DNA of 47,842 bases from Thermoanaerobacterales bacterium (GTDB lineage: Bacteria; Bacillota; Desulfotomaculia; Desulfotomaculales; JASEER01), in the NCBI GenBank assembly GCA_030019475.1, contig JASEER010000018.1, positions 1 through 47,842 of the forward strand. Direction: 5' to 3'. Shown here in pieces: positions 13,220 through 20,215 of the stretch; the stretch's first letter is position 1, and the number at the start of each line of letters is the position of its first letter. Made by a program: the position numbers and the translations under genes. The notes beneath the pieces are model-generated. The model was not told the origin of the DNA. It made no database searches and worked only from the letters and a program-made list of their open reading frames with translations.

Positions 13220-13330
13220 AACATCATAAGAAAGGGTGGCTCGGAGCCACCCCGGCGGTTAACGCTGTACCACGGATGGAAACCACGAGGAGTGTACTCT
13301 GTCGAAGCAGAGTCCCTTGTGGTTTTTTTT
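13220..13330 (+). promoter_or_regulatory. Structured leader with attenuator hairpin (copy A)
   Basis: Between the promoter and the DUF3842 gene. A first hairpin pairs 13234-13241 with 13245-13252 (GGGTGGCT/AGCCACCC), then a segment with CGGCGGTTAACGCTG. The terminator-like element pairs AACCACGAGG (13281-13290) with CCTTGTGGTT (13315-13324), encloses an inner hairpin (13296-13301/13308-13313) and ends in six T. The outer CCACGAGG stem is shared with four other leaders in the window (18307-18381, 32481-32540 minus, 32741-32790, 46505-46560). I cannot assign it to a known riboswitch class. Confidence 0.6.
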
Positions 13331-13373
13331 ACGGAACACCGGGCTCTCAATCTGCGATTCCAGGGGAGGAAGC

Positions 13374-13808
13374 ATGATACGTATCGCCGTAATCGACGGC
13401 CAGGGCGGTGGCATTGGTAGGCTTCTGGTGGAAAAGCTTTCGCATGTCCTGTGTTACAAAGACGCGGAAATCATTGCTCTGGGGACAAACGCCCTGGCCA
13501 CGGCGGCGATGGTCAAAGCCGGCGCCAGTGAAGGGGCCAGCGGTGAAAATGCGATCGTGTACAACGTTTCCCGGGTCGATATTATCGTCGGCACCATTTC
13601 CGTACTGGCGGCGCACGGCATGTCAGGCGAATTCACCCCGGCGATGGCCGAGGCGGTGGCGCGGAGCCCCGCGACAAAAGTCCTTTTGCACCTCAACCGA
13701 TCGGGTATCGAAGTGGTCGGTGTACCCGCCGAGCCGTTGCCGCACCTGGTGGATAAGCTTATAGAACGGGTTAGAGACCTCATAAAAAAGCAGGAAGAAT
13801 CCCGCTGA
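13374..13808 (+). CDS. DUF3842 family protein
   Basis: A 144-aa soluble protein of unknown function that I recognise as DUF3842-like. It begins with a Rossmann-like strand and glycine loop (IAVIDGQGGGIGR, residues 4-16) and further has GTNALATAAMVKAGA and a conserved NRSGIEVVGVP near the C-terminus; no catalytic motif can be named. ATG with GGGGAGG 4 nt upstream. It is expressed from its own promoter through a structured leader and is closed by a terminator, so it is a single-gene unit just upstream of the exported hydrogenase locus. A role in nucleotide or cofactor binding would fit the N-terminal loop but is only inference. Confidence 0.7.
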   Translation: MIRIAVIDGQGGGIGRLLVEKLSHVLCYKDAEIIALGTNALATAAMVKAGASEGASGENAIVYNVSRVDIIVGTISVLAAHGMSGEFTPAMAEAVARSPATKVLLHLNRSGIEVVGVPAEPLPHLVDKLIERVRDLIKKQEESR

Positions 13809-13810
13809 GT

Positions 13811-13858
13811 AACATCGCGAATTCCGGACACGAAGCCCGGCTTTCGCGATGTTTTATT
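13811..13858 (+). terminator. Terminator after the DUF3842 gene
   Basis: Perfect 11-bp stem AACATCGCGAA (13811-13821) / TTCGCGATGTT (13843-13853) followed by TATTT. The in-frame ATG at 13849 of the next reading frame lies inside this stem, which argues against using that ATG. Confidence 0.75.
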
Positions 13859-13887
13859 TCCAGGATCACGACTGGGGGATGACACTC

Positions 13888-14403
13888 GTGAAAAGCGCGG
13901 TCGTTATTGGGCTGGGGGACCCGCTCCTGGGTGACAGGGGCGCCGGCCCGTACGTTGTGGAAGCCCTGCTCCAGGAGAGACCGGGGTTGAACATTGAGCT
14001 GGCGGACATCGGTTTAAGGCTGACCGACCTGGAAATGCACCTTTACGGAAGGGATTACGGGATTCTGGTACAGGCTCTGGCGCGGGGGTATCCCGGCGGG
14101 CATGTTTCCCAGGTGGCGTATCGGGAATTGCAGCGTTCACGACAGAGCCCGCCATGCCTGCGGCCGGTTTTGGAGAGGCTTGGTCTGATGGAACGGTTTG
14201 GTGTTATGCCGCCGGAGGTGACGTTTGTCTTTATCGAGCCGCAAATGGTGTGCGAAGGTGTGGGAATTTCGAAGAACGTACGGTACGCCATTCGGAAAGC
14301 CACGCGTTTAATAAAGAAGGACCTTGAGCAGCGTGGGTATCTATGCGCGTCGCCGGTGGTCCCCCTGCGTTACCGGTTGGAGTTGCTTGAAATGACGGTC
14401 TAG
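13888..14403 (+). CDS. Hydrogenase-maturation-protease-like protein, degenerate active site
   Basis: 171 aa with the fold pattern of the HycI/HybD/HyaD endopeptidases, which clip the C-terminus of [NiFe] hydrogenase large subunits. The start VVIGLGDPLLGDRGAGP matches the family's VLGxGNxLLxDExxG, but the Glu nickel ligand is Arg; the second-strand Asp ligand (ADA in HybD) is VQA here, and the His of SPH appears as SPP. By eye all three metal ligands of HybD (Glu16, Asp62, His93) are lost. GTG at 13888 is preferred (GGGGGA 7 nt upstream; the family starts at this point); ATG 13879 is possible. There is no [NiFe] hydrogenase nearby; the next gene is an [FeFe] hydrogenase, which needs no such cleavage. 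Function unknown. Confidence 0.6.
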   Translation: MKSAVVIGLGDPLLGDRGAGPYVVEALLQERPGLNIELADIGLRLTDLEMHLYGRDYGILVQALARGYPGGHVSQVAYRELQRSRQSPPCLRPVLERLGLMERFGVMPPEVTFVFIEPQMVCEGVGISKNVRYAIRKATRLIKKDLEQRGYLCASPVVPLRYRLELLEMTV

Positions 14404-14525
14404 GGAGTAGAGGAAGATGTTGGTTTAATTATCAGTCGGAGAGAGGAGGGAGTAACGGCGCAAAGGTGTGGTTGATGTGGTTTGGCGGTCAGCGGTGTAC
14501 GAGCCATTGAGAGGAGGAAATGATC

Positions 14526-16106
14526 ATGACAAGCGGTCACGAGCGGGAGAAAGCGGTAACCCGGCGGGCCTTCCTGAAGCTGATGGGCGGACTTGGCCTG
14601 ACCGGGTTGGCCGCAAGCTGTGGCGGTTGTTTGCACTCTCCCGTGGGGGACACCGGCGGGGAGGGGTGGATCCCCTATCAGTATGAAGCCGCCGGCACCT
14701 GGCCGGCGCAAGTCCGCGGGCGGGTGCCCATCGACCCGGCCAGCCCCGCCATCGTGCGTGACGATGAAAAATGCATCCTTTGCGGGCAGTGCCTGGAAGT
14801 CTGCCAGCACACGCAATCGGTCTTCGGATACTACGGGCTCCCCGTGGTGGATGATATCGTTTGTATCAACTGCGGCCAGTGCGCTCTGGCCTGTCCCACC
14901 GGGGCCATCAGTGAAAGAGACGATACGGAAAAGGTCCGGCGGGCGCTCGAAGACCCCGACCGGTTTGTCGTGGTGCAGACCGCGCCGGCGACGCGCGTGG
15001 CGCTCGGCGAGGAGTTCGGCCTGCCGCCCGGCACATGGGTTATGGGCCAGCAGGTCGCCGCCCTGAGGCGCCTGGGCTTTGACGCCGTCCTGGACACCAA
15101 CTTCACAGCCGACCTCACGATTATGGAGGAGGCGACGGAGTTGATCAAGCGCATCAAAGGCGAGATGCCGGGGCGGCCGCTGCCCCAGTTCACCTCCTGC
15201 AGCCCGGGATAGATCAAGTTCTGTGAGTATTTCTACCCCGACCTGCTCCCGCACATCTCTACCTGCAAGTCGCCGCAGCAGATGTTCGGCGCCCTGGTAA
15301 AGACCTATTACGCGAAAAAGAGAAACATTGATCCCGCGAAGATCGTTTCCGTTTCTGTCATGCCATGCACGGCAAAGAAGTTTGAGGCGCAGCGCCCGGA
15401 GATGAACGACAGCGGGTTGCGGGATGTGGACGTCGTCCTCACCACCCGCGAACTGGCAAGGATGCTCAAACAGAGGGGTATCGACCTGACGCGGCTTCCC
15501 GAGGAGGATTACGATCCCCTGATGGGCAAGTGCACGGGCGGCGCGATTATCTTCGGCGCCACCGGCGGCGTTATGGAAGCCGCCGTCCGCACGGCCTACT
15601 TCTTCATCACCGGTCAAGAGCCGCCGGCCGGGCTGTTGAACCTGACCCCGGTCCGCGGCCTGGCGGGGGTCAAGGAGGCGGCGGTGGATGTGCCGGGCGT
15701 CGGGACCGTACGCGTTGCGGTCTGCCATGGTATGGGCAACGGGCGTCAGGTACTGGAGGCTGTGCGTCAAGGCAGGGCGCCCTGGCATTTCGTGGAGTTT
15801 ATGACCTGCCCCGGCGGTTGCATCAGCGGCGGCGGCCAGCCGCGCACGGCGGTACCGCCCACGGATGAAGTGCGTGCCAGGCGCATCGCGGCTTTGTACA
15901 GCGCCGATGCCCGATGGGTGATACGGGAGAGCCACGAGAACCCGGAGATTCTGGCCATCTATCAAGAATTCCTGGAACACCCGATGAGCGAACTGGCTGA
16001 AAAGCTGCTGCACACCGAATATGTCTCGCGCGGGCGGCACCTGCACGCCCTGGATATGCGTGAGGCGACGGGTGGAAAGGAAAGGGGGTTGGCCCGGAAT
16101 GCGTAA
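14526..16106 (+). pseudogene. hydA: Exported [FeFe] hydrogenase, interrupted by in-frame TAG
   Basis: One frame of 526 codons encodes a Tat-exported [FeFe] hydrogenase: twin-arginine signal TRRAFLKLMGG with a Cys (lipoprotein-like) at the end of the hydrophobic stretch, two 4Fe-4S motifs (CILCGQCLEVC, CINCGQCALACP), then the H-cluster domain with L2 MPCTAKKFE and L3 TCPGGCISGGGQP. A single TAG at 15210-15212 falls in L1, which reads TSCSPG-stop-IKF; both paralogues at 34174 and 36293 have TSCSPGW there. The frame stays open for about 300 codons after it. So: a fresh TGG-to-TAG nonsense mutation, a base-call error, or readthrough. ATG 14526 is chosen (8 nt from GAGGAGG; ATG 14520 is too close). 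Overlaps the next gene by 8 bp. Confidence 0.8.
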
Positions 16107-16866
16107 GGGCGTACTGGTAGACCTGACCAGGTGCGTCGGCTGCGGTAGCTGCGCGGTGGCGTGCAAGCTCTACAACGGCCTCAAGTGGGAGAGCGGCGCG
16201 TCGCCCATCGGCGATAAGGCGCAGCTTGGCTCCGAGAACTGGACCGTGGTCAGGAAGCATGTCGCCGAAGGCAAGGACGGCGCGGTGTGGCGTTTCGTAA
16301 AGACCCAGTGCTTCCACTGTCTTGACCCGGCCTGTGCCTCCGCCTGCTTCGTCAAGGCGATCCAAAAGACTCCCGAGGGGCCGGTTGTCTACAACGAGCG
16401 GCTGTGCGTGGGCTGCCGGTACTGCATGCTGGCCTGCCCGTTCCAGGTGCCCAAGTACGAGTGGGATAAGGCCTTCCCGGCCGTACGCAAGTGCCGTTTC
16501 TGCTATGACCGCCTGCAGGAGGGCATGCAGCCGGCCTGCACGTCGGCCTGCCCGACGGGAGCGAACAAGTTCGGTACCCGCAAGGAACTGCTGGACGAAG
16601 CGCACAAGCGCATCGCGGACAACCCCGACAAGTACGTTAACCAGGTCTTCGGCGAGAAGGAGTACGGCGGGACCTCGGTACTCTATCTGTCGGACGTTCC
16701 TTTTGACCAACTCGGCTTCCGCACGGACGTTTCGCAGGAGAGCATCCCGTCCTACACCTGGAAGGTGCTCAAGTGGACGCCGTACGTCGCCGTGGGCTGG
16801 ACCGCCGTCCTGACCGCGCTCTACCTCTACACCAAGCGGCGCGCGGACGTGGAAGAGGGACATTAA
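16099..16866 (+). CDS. HybA-like 4x[4Fe-4S] ferredoxin subunit of exported hydrogenase
   Basis: 255-aa electron-transfer subunit of the HybA/DmsB/NrfC type: Cys motifs CVGCGSCAVAC, CFHCLDPACASAC, CVGCRYCMLACP and CRFCYDRLQEGMQPAC can bind four 4Fe-4S clusters. A single hydrophobic helix near residues 222-243 (VAVGWTAVLTALYLY) would anchor it in the membrane. It has no Tat signal, so it probably crosses the membrane together with the Tat-tagged HydA encoded just upstream. It overlaps hydA by 8 bp. Role: pass electrons between HydA and the NrfD-like membrane subunit. Confidence 0.88.
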   Translation: MRKGVLVDLTRCVGCGSCAVACKLYNGLKWESGASPIGDKAQLGSENWTVVRKHVAEGKDGAVWRFVKTQCFHCLDPACASACFVKAIQKTPEGPVVYNERLCVGCRYCMLACPFQVPKYEWDKAFPAVRKCRFCYDRLQEGMQPACTSACPTGANKFGTRKELLDEAHKRIADNPDKYVNQVFGEKEYGGTSVLYLSDVPFDQLGFRTDVSQESIPSYTWKVLKWTPYVAVGWTAVLTALYLYTKRRADVEEGH

Positions 16867-16899
16867 GGGCGACATTAAGGTGAGATTGGAGGTACGGCT

Positions 16900-18084
16900 A
16901 TGAGTCTGGAAAGATGGACTTTTAGATGGTCCGGGTTACGTGCGGTCGGGGTGGCGATCGTCGCCGTGTTCCTCGGTGTCGCCGTCTACCGGCTCCTGAT
17001 GGGCCTGGGCGCGGCCACCAACCTGAACGACCAGTGGCCCTGGGGACTGTGGATCGGGTTCGACGTCCTGACCGGCGTCGCCCTGGCCGGCGGCGGGTTC
17101 TCCACCGCGCTGATCGTACACATCCTGCACAAGCACAAGTACCACTCGATTTCCCGCGCCGCCCTGTTGACGTCCCTGATCGGCTACAACCTGGTCCTGG
17201 GCGGACTGTTCCTGGACATCGGGAAATGGTACAACTTCTGGCGGCCCTTCTTCTACTGGGGCTACCACTCGGTGCTGTTTGAAGTCTTCTGGTGCGTCTC
17301 CCTGTACACCATGGTCCAGATGCTGGAGTTCGGACACATCGCCTTTGAGCGGGTCAAGGCTCCCAGCCTGAAGAAGCTCTTCGACGGCATCCTGCCTATC
17401 CTGTTCGTGGTCGGTATCATGCTCCCGACCCTGCACCAGCAGTCCCTGGGCAACCTCTACATCGTCGCCGTAGATCGCCTGTACCCGACCTGGTGGTCGC
17501 TGTGGATCGGGATCTTCTTCCTGACCTCCGCCTTCTTCGTCGGGCCGGCGATGTGCACCTTCGAGGGCTGGCTGGCCGCCAAGGCCTACAAGCGCGACTT
17601 CAACCATGAGGTGCCGGTCCTCGGCAGCCTGGTGAAGGTCACCGCCTGGCTGATGCTCCTCTACCTCGTAATGAAGGTCGTCGACCTCACCTGGCGGGGT
17701 GCCTGGGGCTTTGCCTTCAACGGCTCCTTCGAGGGCAACATGTTCCTGCTCGAGACCATCGTCTTCGTGCTCGTGCCGATGATCATGTTCTTCATGCCCG
17801 GCGTGCGGAACAGCGCCGGCGGGCTGCTCACCGCTTCCATCCTCACCGTGGCCGGCGTGATCTTCAACCGCATGAACGTGGTGTTCACCGGGATGGCCGG
17901 GGCCTCCGGCGGGAGCTACTTCCCGCACTGGATGGAGTGGTCGGTAACCATCGGGCTTGTCACCGTCGGCGTCCTGCTCTACTGCTTCATCGTGGAGAAC
18001 TTCGCGATCTTCCACGAGGACCAGGAGAAACAGGCGGCGATCAACAAGACCCACCGGTACGGTACGGCGCAGGTCCAAGCTTAG
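16900..18084 (+). CDS. NrfD/HybB-like integral membrane subunit
   Basis: 394-aa polytopic protein with about ten hydrophobic helices and no heme-ligand pattern, matching the NrfD/HybB/PsrC family that exchanges electrons with (mena)quinone. It begins with a short cytoplasmic-type leader and the first helix near residues 15-32; NLNDQWPWGLWIGFDVLTG is a typical family segment. ATG with GGAGG 8 nt upstream, 33 bp after the ferredoxin gene, so it completes a hydA-hybA-hybB-like operon. Inference: the complex links periplasmic H2 to the quinone pool, in either direction. Confidence 0.88.
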   Translation: MSLERWTFRWSGLRAVGVAIVAVFLGVAVYRLLMGLGAATNLNDQWPWGLWIGFDVLTGVALAGGGFSTALIVHILHKHKYHSISRAALLTSLIGYNLVLGGLFLDIGKWYNFWRPFFYWGYHSVLFEVFWCVSLYTMVQMLEFGHIAFERVKAPSLKKLFDGILPILFVVGIMLPTLHQQSLGNLYIVAVDRLYPTWWSLWIGIFFLTSAFFVGPAMCTFEGWLAAKAYKRDFNHEVPVLGSLVKVTAWLMLLYLVMKVVDLTWRGAWGFAFNGSFEGNMFLLETIVFVLVPMIMFFMPGVRNSAGGLLTASILTVAGVIFNRMNVVFTGMAGASGGSYFPHWMEWSVTIGLVTVGVLLYCFIVENFAIFHEDQEKQAAINKTHRYGTAQVQA

Positions 18085-18132
18085 TGCCCTGTGCCCGTAC
18101 CTCATGCTGAGGTTTTCTCTCCCTCCTATTGA

Positions 18133-18161
18133 GGTCCCCGGCGGCTCTTTCGCCGGGGACC
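18133..18161 (+). terminator. Strong hairpin after the NrfD-like gene
   Basis: Perfect 11-bp GC-rich stem GGTCCCCGGCG (18133-18143) / CGCCGGGGACC (18151-18161), loop GCTCTTT. No clean T-run follows (CCTTCATCCTTT), so termination efficiency is uncertain. Confidence 0.55.
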
Positions 18162-18230
18162 CCTTCATCCTTTGGGCCGAAGAGCAAAGTATGAATATTG
18201 CCAAAATTACAAAAACCTTCGCCCAAACCA

Positions 18231-18260
18231 TTGACACTTCGGGAAGAAAATAGCTACACT
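18231..18260 (+). promoter_or_regulatory. Promoter of the mvhD-hdr operon
   Basis: TTGACA at 18231-18236 and TACACT at 18255-18260 with an 18-bp spacer, in an AT-rich stretch. It would give a leader of about 135 nt. Confidence 0.7.
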
Positions 18261-18306
18261 ATGAGAAATAGGATAATTGAATCCGTGGTTGCAGTCTAGA
18301 GTAAGT

Positions 18307-18381
18307 AAAGTAAGGGCCACGAAGGCGCTGGTCTTCCCTGACGAAGGGGGGATGCCTGTTTCGTGGCCTTTTGCTTACTTT
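18307..18381 (+). promoter_or_regulatory. Attenuator hairpin before mvhD-hdr operon (copy B)
   Basis: GGCCACGAA (18315-18323) pairs with TTCGTGGCC (18360-18368); the stem can be extended outside by AAAGTAAG (18307-18314) with CTTACTTT (18374-18381) across TTTTG. An inner GC-rich hairpin lies between. The T-run is short (TTTT). Same outer stem type as the leaders at 13281, 32481 (minus), 32741 and 46505. Confidence 0.6.
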
Positions 18382-18406
18382 TCAGGGGGGAAGGAGAGGG
18401 TTGCGT

Positions 18407-18889
18407 TTGCTTGCAGAAGAAGGACAGCAGGGAGACCGGGCTCCGGAAGAAGAGGAGTACCAACCGTTGATTCTAATGTTCGCCACGGAGCGGTGCGCCT
18501 ATCCGTGCGCGGACGTGGCCGGGCTGACAAGAATAAGCTATCCGCCCAATATCCGGCTCATCCGGGTGCGCTGCTGTTCCATGGTTCCGCCGTCGTTGGT
18601 ACTCGAGGCCTTCCGCAAAGGGGTGGACGGGATTATCATCGGTACCTGCTATCCCCAGGACTGCGCCTACGGTGGAGGAGTGGAGCGAACGCGGGAGCGA
18701 ATGAAAAGTCTCACGCCCGCACTTCGTGAGATGGGGATCGAGGCCGACCGTCTGCGGGTGGAGGCCGTTTGCAGCATCTGCACCAATGTTTTTAAGCAGG
18801 TCACGGAAGAGATGACCGAGCTGTTGTCGCTGCTGGGCCCGACTCCTTACAGTCACCGGCGCGGTGAGCCGGCGGTCGGGGAGGCGTGA
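18407..18889 (+). CDS. MvhD-like [2Fe-2S] electron-transfer subunit
   Basis: 160-aa MvhD/FrhD-type protein; MvhD passes electrons from a hydrogenase or other donor to HdrA. The core has ADVAGLTRISYPPNIRLIRV, GTCYPQDCAYGGG and later CSICTN. The first Cys pair is spaced differently from the usual CNWCSYAGAD: here it is CAYPCADVAG, and the second motif has Tyr for His (GTCYPQDC versus GCHPGDC), so it is a divergent member. Start: TTG 18407 sits about 9 nt from AAGGAG; TTG 18401 is also possible. First gene of an operon with two HdrA-like flavoproteins; in QmoB the equivalent domain is fused to HdrA. Confidence 0.8.
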   Translation: MLAEEGQQGDRAPEEEEYQPLILMFATERCAYPCADVAGLTRISYPPNIRLIRVRCCSMVPPSLVLEAFRKGVDGIIIGTCYPQDCAYGGGVERTRERMKSLTPALREMGIEADRLRVEAVCSICTNVFKQVTEEMTELLSLLGPTPYSHRRGEPAVGEA

Positions 18890-18898
18890 GAGAGAAAT

Positions 18899-20215
18899 AT
18901 GACGGCAATGAACAGTGTCCTGGTCCTTGGCGGCGGGATCGCGGGCGTACAGACGGCCCTGGACCTGGCCGGCCAGGGGTTTAAGGTTTATCTGGTGGAG
19001 AAGGAACCCAGCATCGGTGGAAGGATGATCCAGCTGCAGAAGGTCTTTCCCACCCTGGACTGCCCGAGCTGCATCTTTACGCCCAAAATGGTGAACGTGG
19101 CCAACCATCCGGGGATCGACCTGCTGACCTACGCCGAGGTGGAGTCGGTGACGCGGCGGGGGACGGGTTTTATCGTGAACGTGGTGAAGAAGCCACGCTA
19201 TGTCGATGAGGAGCGCTGCGTGGGGTGCGGGTTCTGCGAGAACGTCTGCCCGGTGGACGTTCCCAGCGAGTTCGAAAACGGTCTGGGCGTCCGCAAGGCG
19301 ATCTACATCCCCTTCGCCCAGGCCGTGCCGAAGGTGGCGCTCGTGGACCTGGAGAACTGCGTGCTGTGCGGGACGTGCGAGCGCGTCTGCCGCAGCAAGG
19401 CCGTGGATTTCAACCGGCAGCCGGAGACGGTGACGGTGGAGGTGGGCGCGGTCGTGCTGGCCACCGGTTTCAGGCTCTTCGATCTTCGAAGGTTGGAAAA
19501 CTTCGGCGGCGGGCGGTTTGTCAATGTCATCCCTTCGCTGACGATGGAGCGGCTGCTGGTTCCCAACGGCCCCTACGGGGCGGTGGTGCGGCCCTCCGAC
19601 GGAAAAATCCCCCGGCGGGTGGCCTTTATTCTCTGCGTCGGTTCGCGGAGCCGCAACCCGCGCCTCGGCTTCCCTTACTGTTCCCGTGTCTGCTGCATGT
19701 ACACCGCCCGCCAGGCGCAGTCGACCATCTTGAACCTGAAAAAGGTGGCGGTGGACGTGTATTACATGGATATCCGGGCCTACGGCAAGGGGTATGAGGA
19801 ATTCTACCGGCGCGCCGAGGAAGCGGGGGTGCGTTTTGTCAAGGGCCGGGTGGCATCCATAAACGAAAAGGAGAACAAGAACCTTGTCCTGCGGGCGGAA
19901 ATCATCGGCGAGGATTCGCGGATCGTGGAAGAGGAGTACGAGATGGTGGTCCTGGCCCTGGGGATCCGTCCCCAGACAGAGCTTAGGCGCCTTTTCCCGG
20001 AATTGGCCGTGGACGATTACGGCTTCGTGCGGACGGTATCCCCGAAACTCGATCCGACCGTCACAAACGTTCCGGGGGTTTTCGTGGCGGGGGTGGCGGA
20101 GGGCCCCAAGGATATTGTGGACACGGTGATGCAGGCCGGTGCCGCGGCCATGCGGGTTTCCTGCTACCTCGCGGCGCGCGGGGACGGAGGGAGAGAAGCG
20201 AGTGACCGGGCCTAA
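18899..20215 (+). CDS. HdrA/QmoA-like flavoprotein
   Basis: 438-aa cytoplasmic FAD protein. The N-terminus has the dinucleotide loop LVLGGGIAGVQTA, followed by EKEPSIGGRM typical of HdrA; two 4Fe-4S motifs (CVGCGFCENVCPVD, CVLCGTCERVC) lie in the middle third, and the C-terminal part has GVFVAGVAEGPKDI. It lacks the N-terminal extension and the extra C-terminal ferredoxin domain of full HdrA, and is about the size of QmoA. ATG start 10 bp after mvhD; overlaps the next gene by 14 bp. Probably pairs with the larger HdrA-like protein downstream. Confidence 0.87.
   Translation: MTAMNSVLVLGGGIAGVQTALDLAGQGFKVYLVEKEPSIGGRMIQLQKVFPTLDCPSCIFTPKMVNVANHPGIDLLTYAEVESVTRRGTGFIVNVVKKPRYVDEERCVGCGFCENVCPVDVPSEFENGLGVRKAIYIPFAQAVPKVALVDLENCVLCGTCERVCRSKAVDFNRQPETVTVEVGAVVLATGFRLFDLRRLENFGGGRFVNVIPSLTMERLLVPNGPYGAVVRPSDGKIPRRVAFILCVGSRSRNPRLGFPYCSRVCCMYTARQAQSTILNLKKVAVDVYYMDIRAYGKGYEEFYRRAEEAGVRFVKGRVASINEKENKNLVLRAEIIGEDSRIVEEEYEMVVLALGIRPQTELRRLFPELAVDDYGFVRTVSPKLDPTVTNVPGVFVAGVAEGPKDIVDTVMQAGAAAMRVSCYLAARGDGGREASDRA

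Noticed and set aside
13220-13330. T-box leader
   Set aside because: GGGTGGC at 13234 recalls the T-box antiterminator, but the required GGTGGNACCGCG box is absent and the downstream gene is not amino-acid related.
15210-15212. Selenocysteine at the internal stop
   Set aside because: The codon is TAG, not TGA, and the expected residue is Trp; pyrrolysine remains possible but is less likely than mutation or error.
15282-16106. Separate gene starting at ATG 15282 after the hydA stop
   Set aside because: No ribosome binding site before it; the sequence is the seamless continuation of the hydrogenase domain in the same frame.
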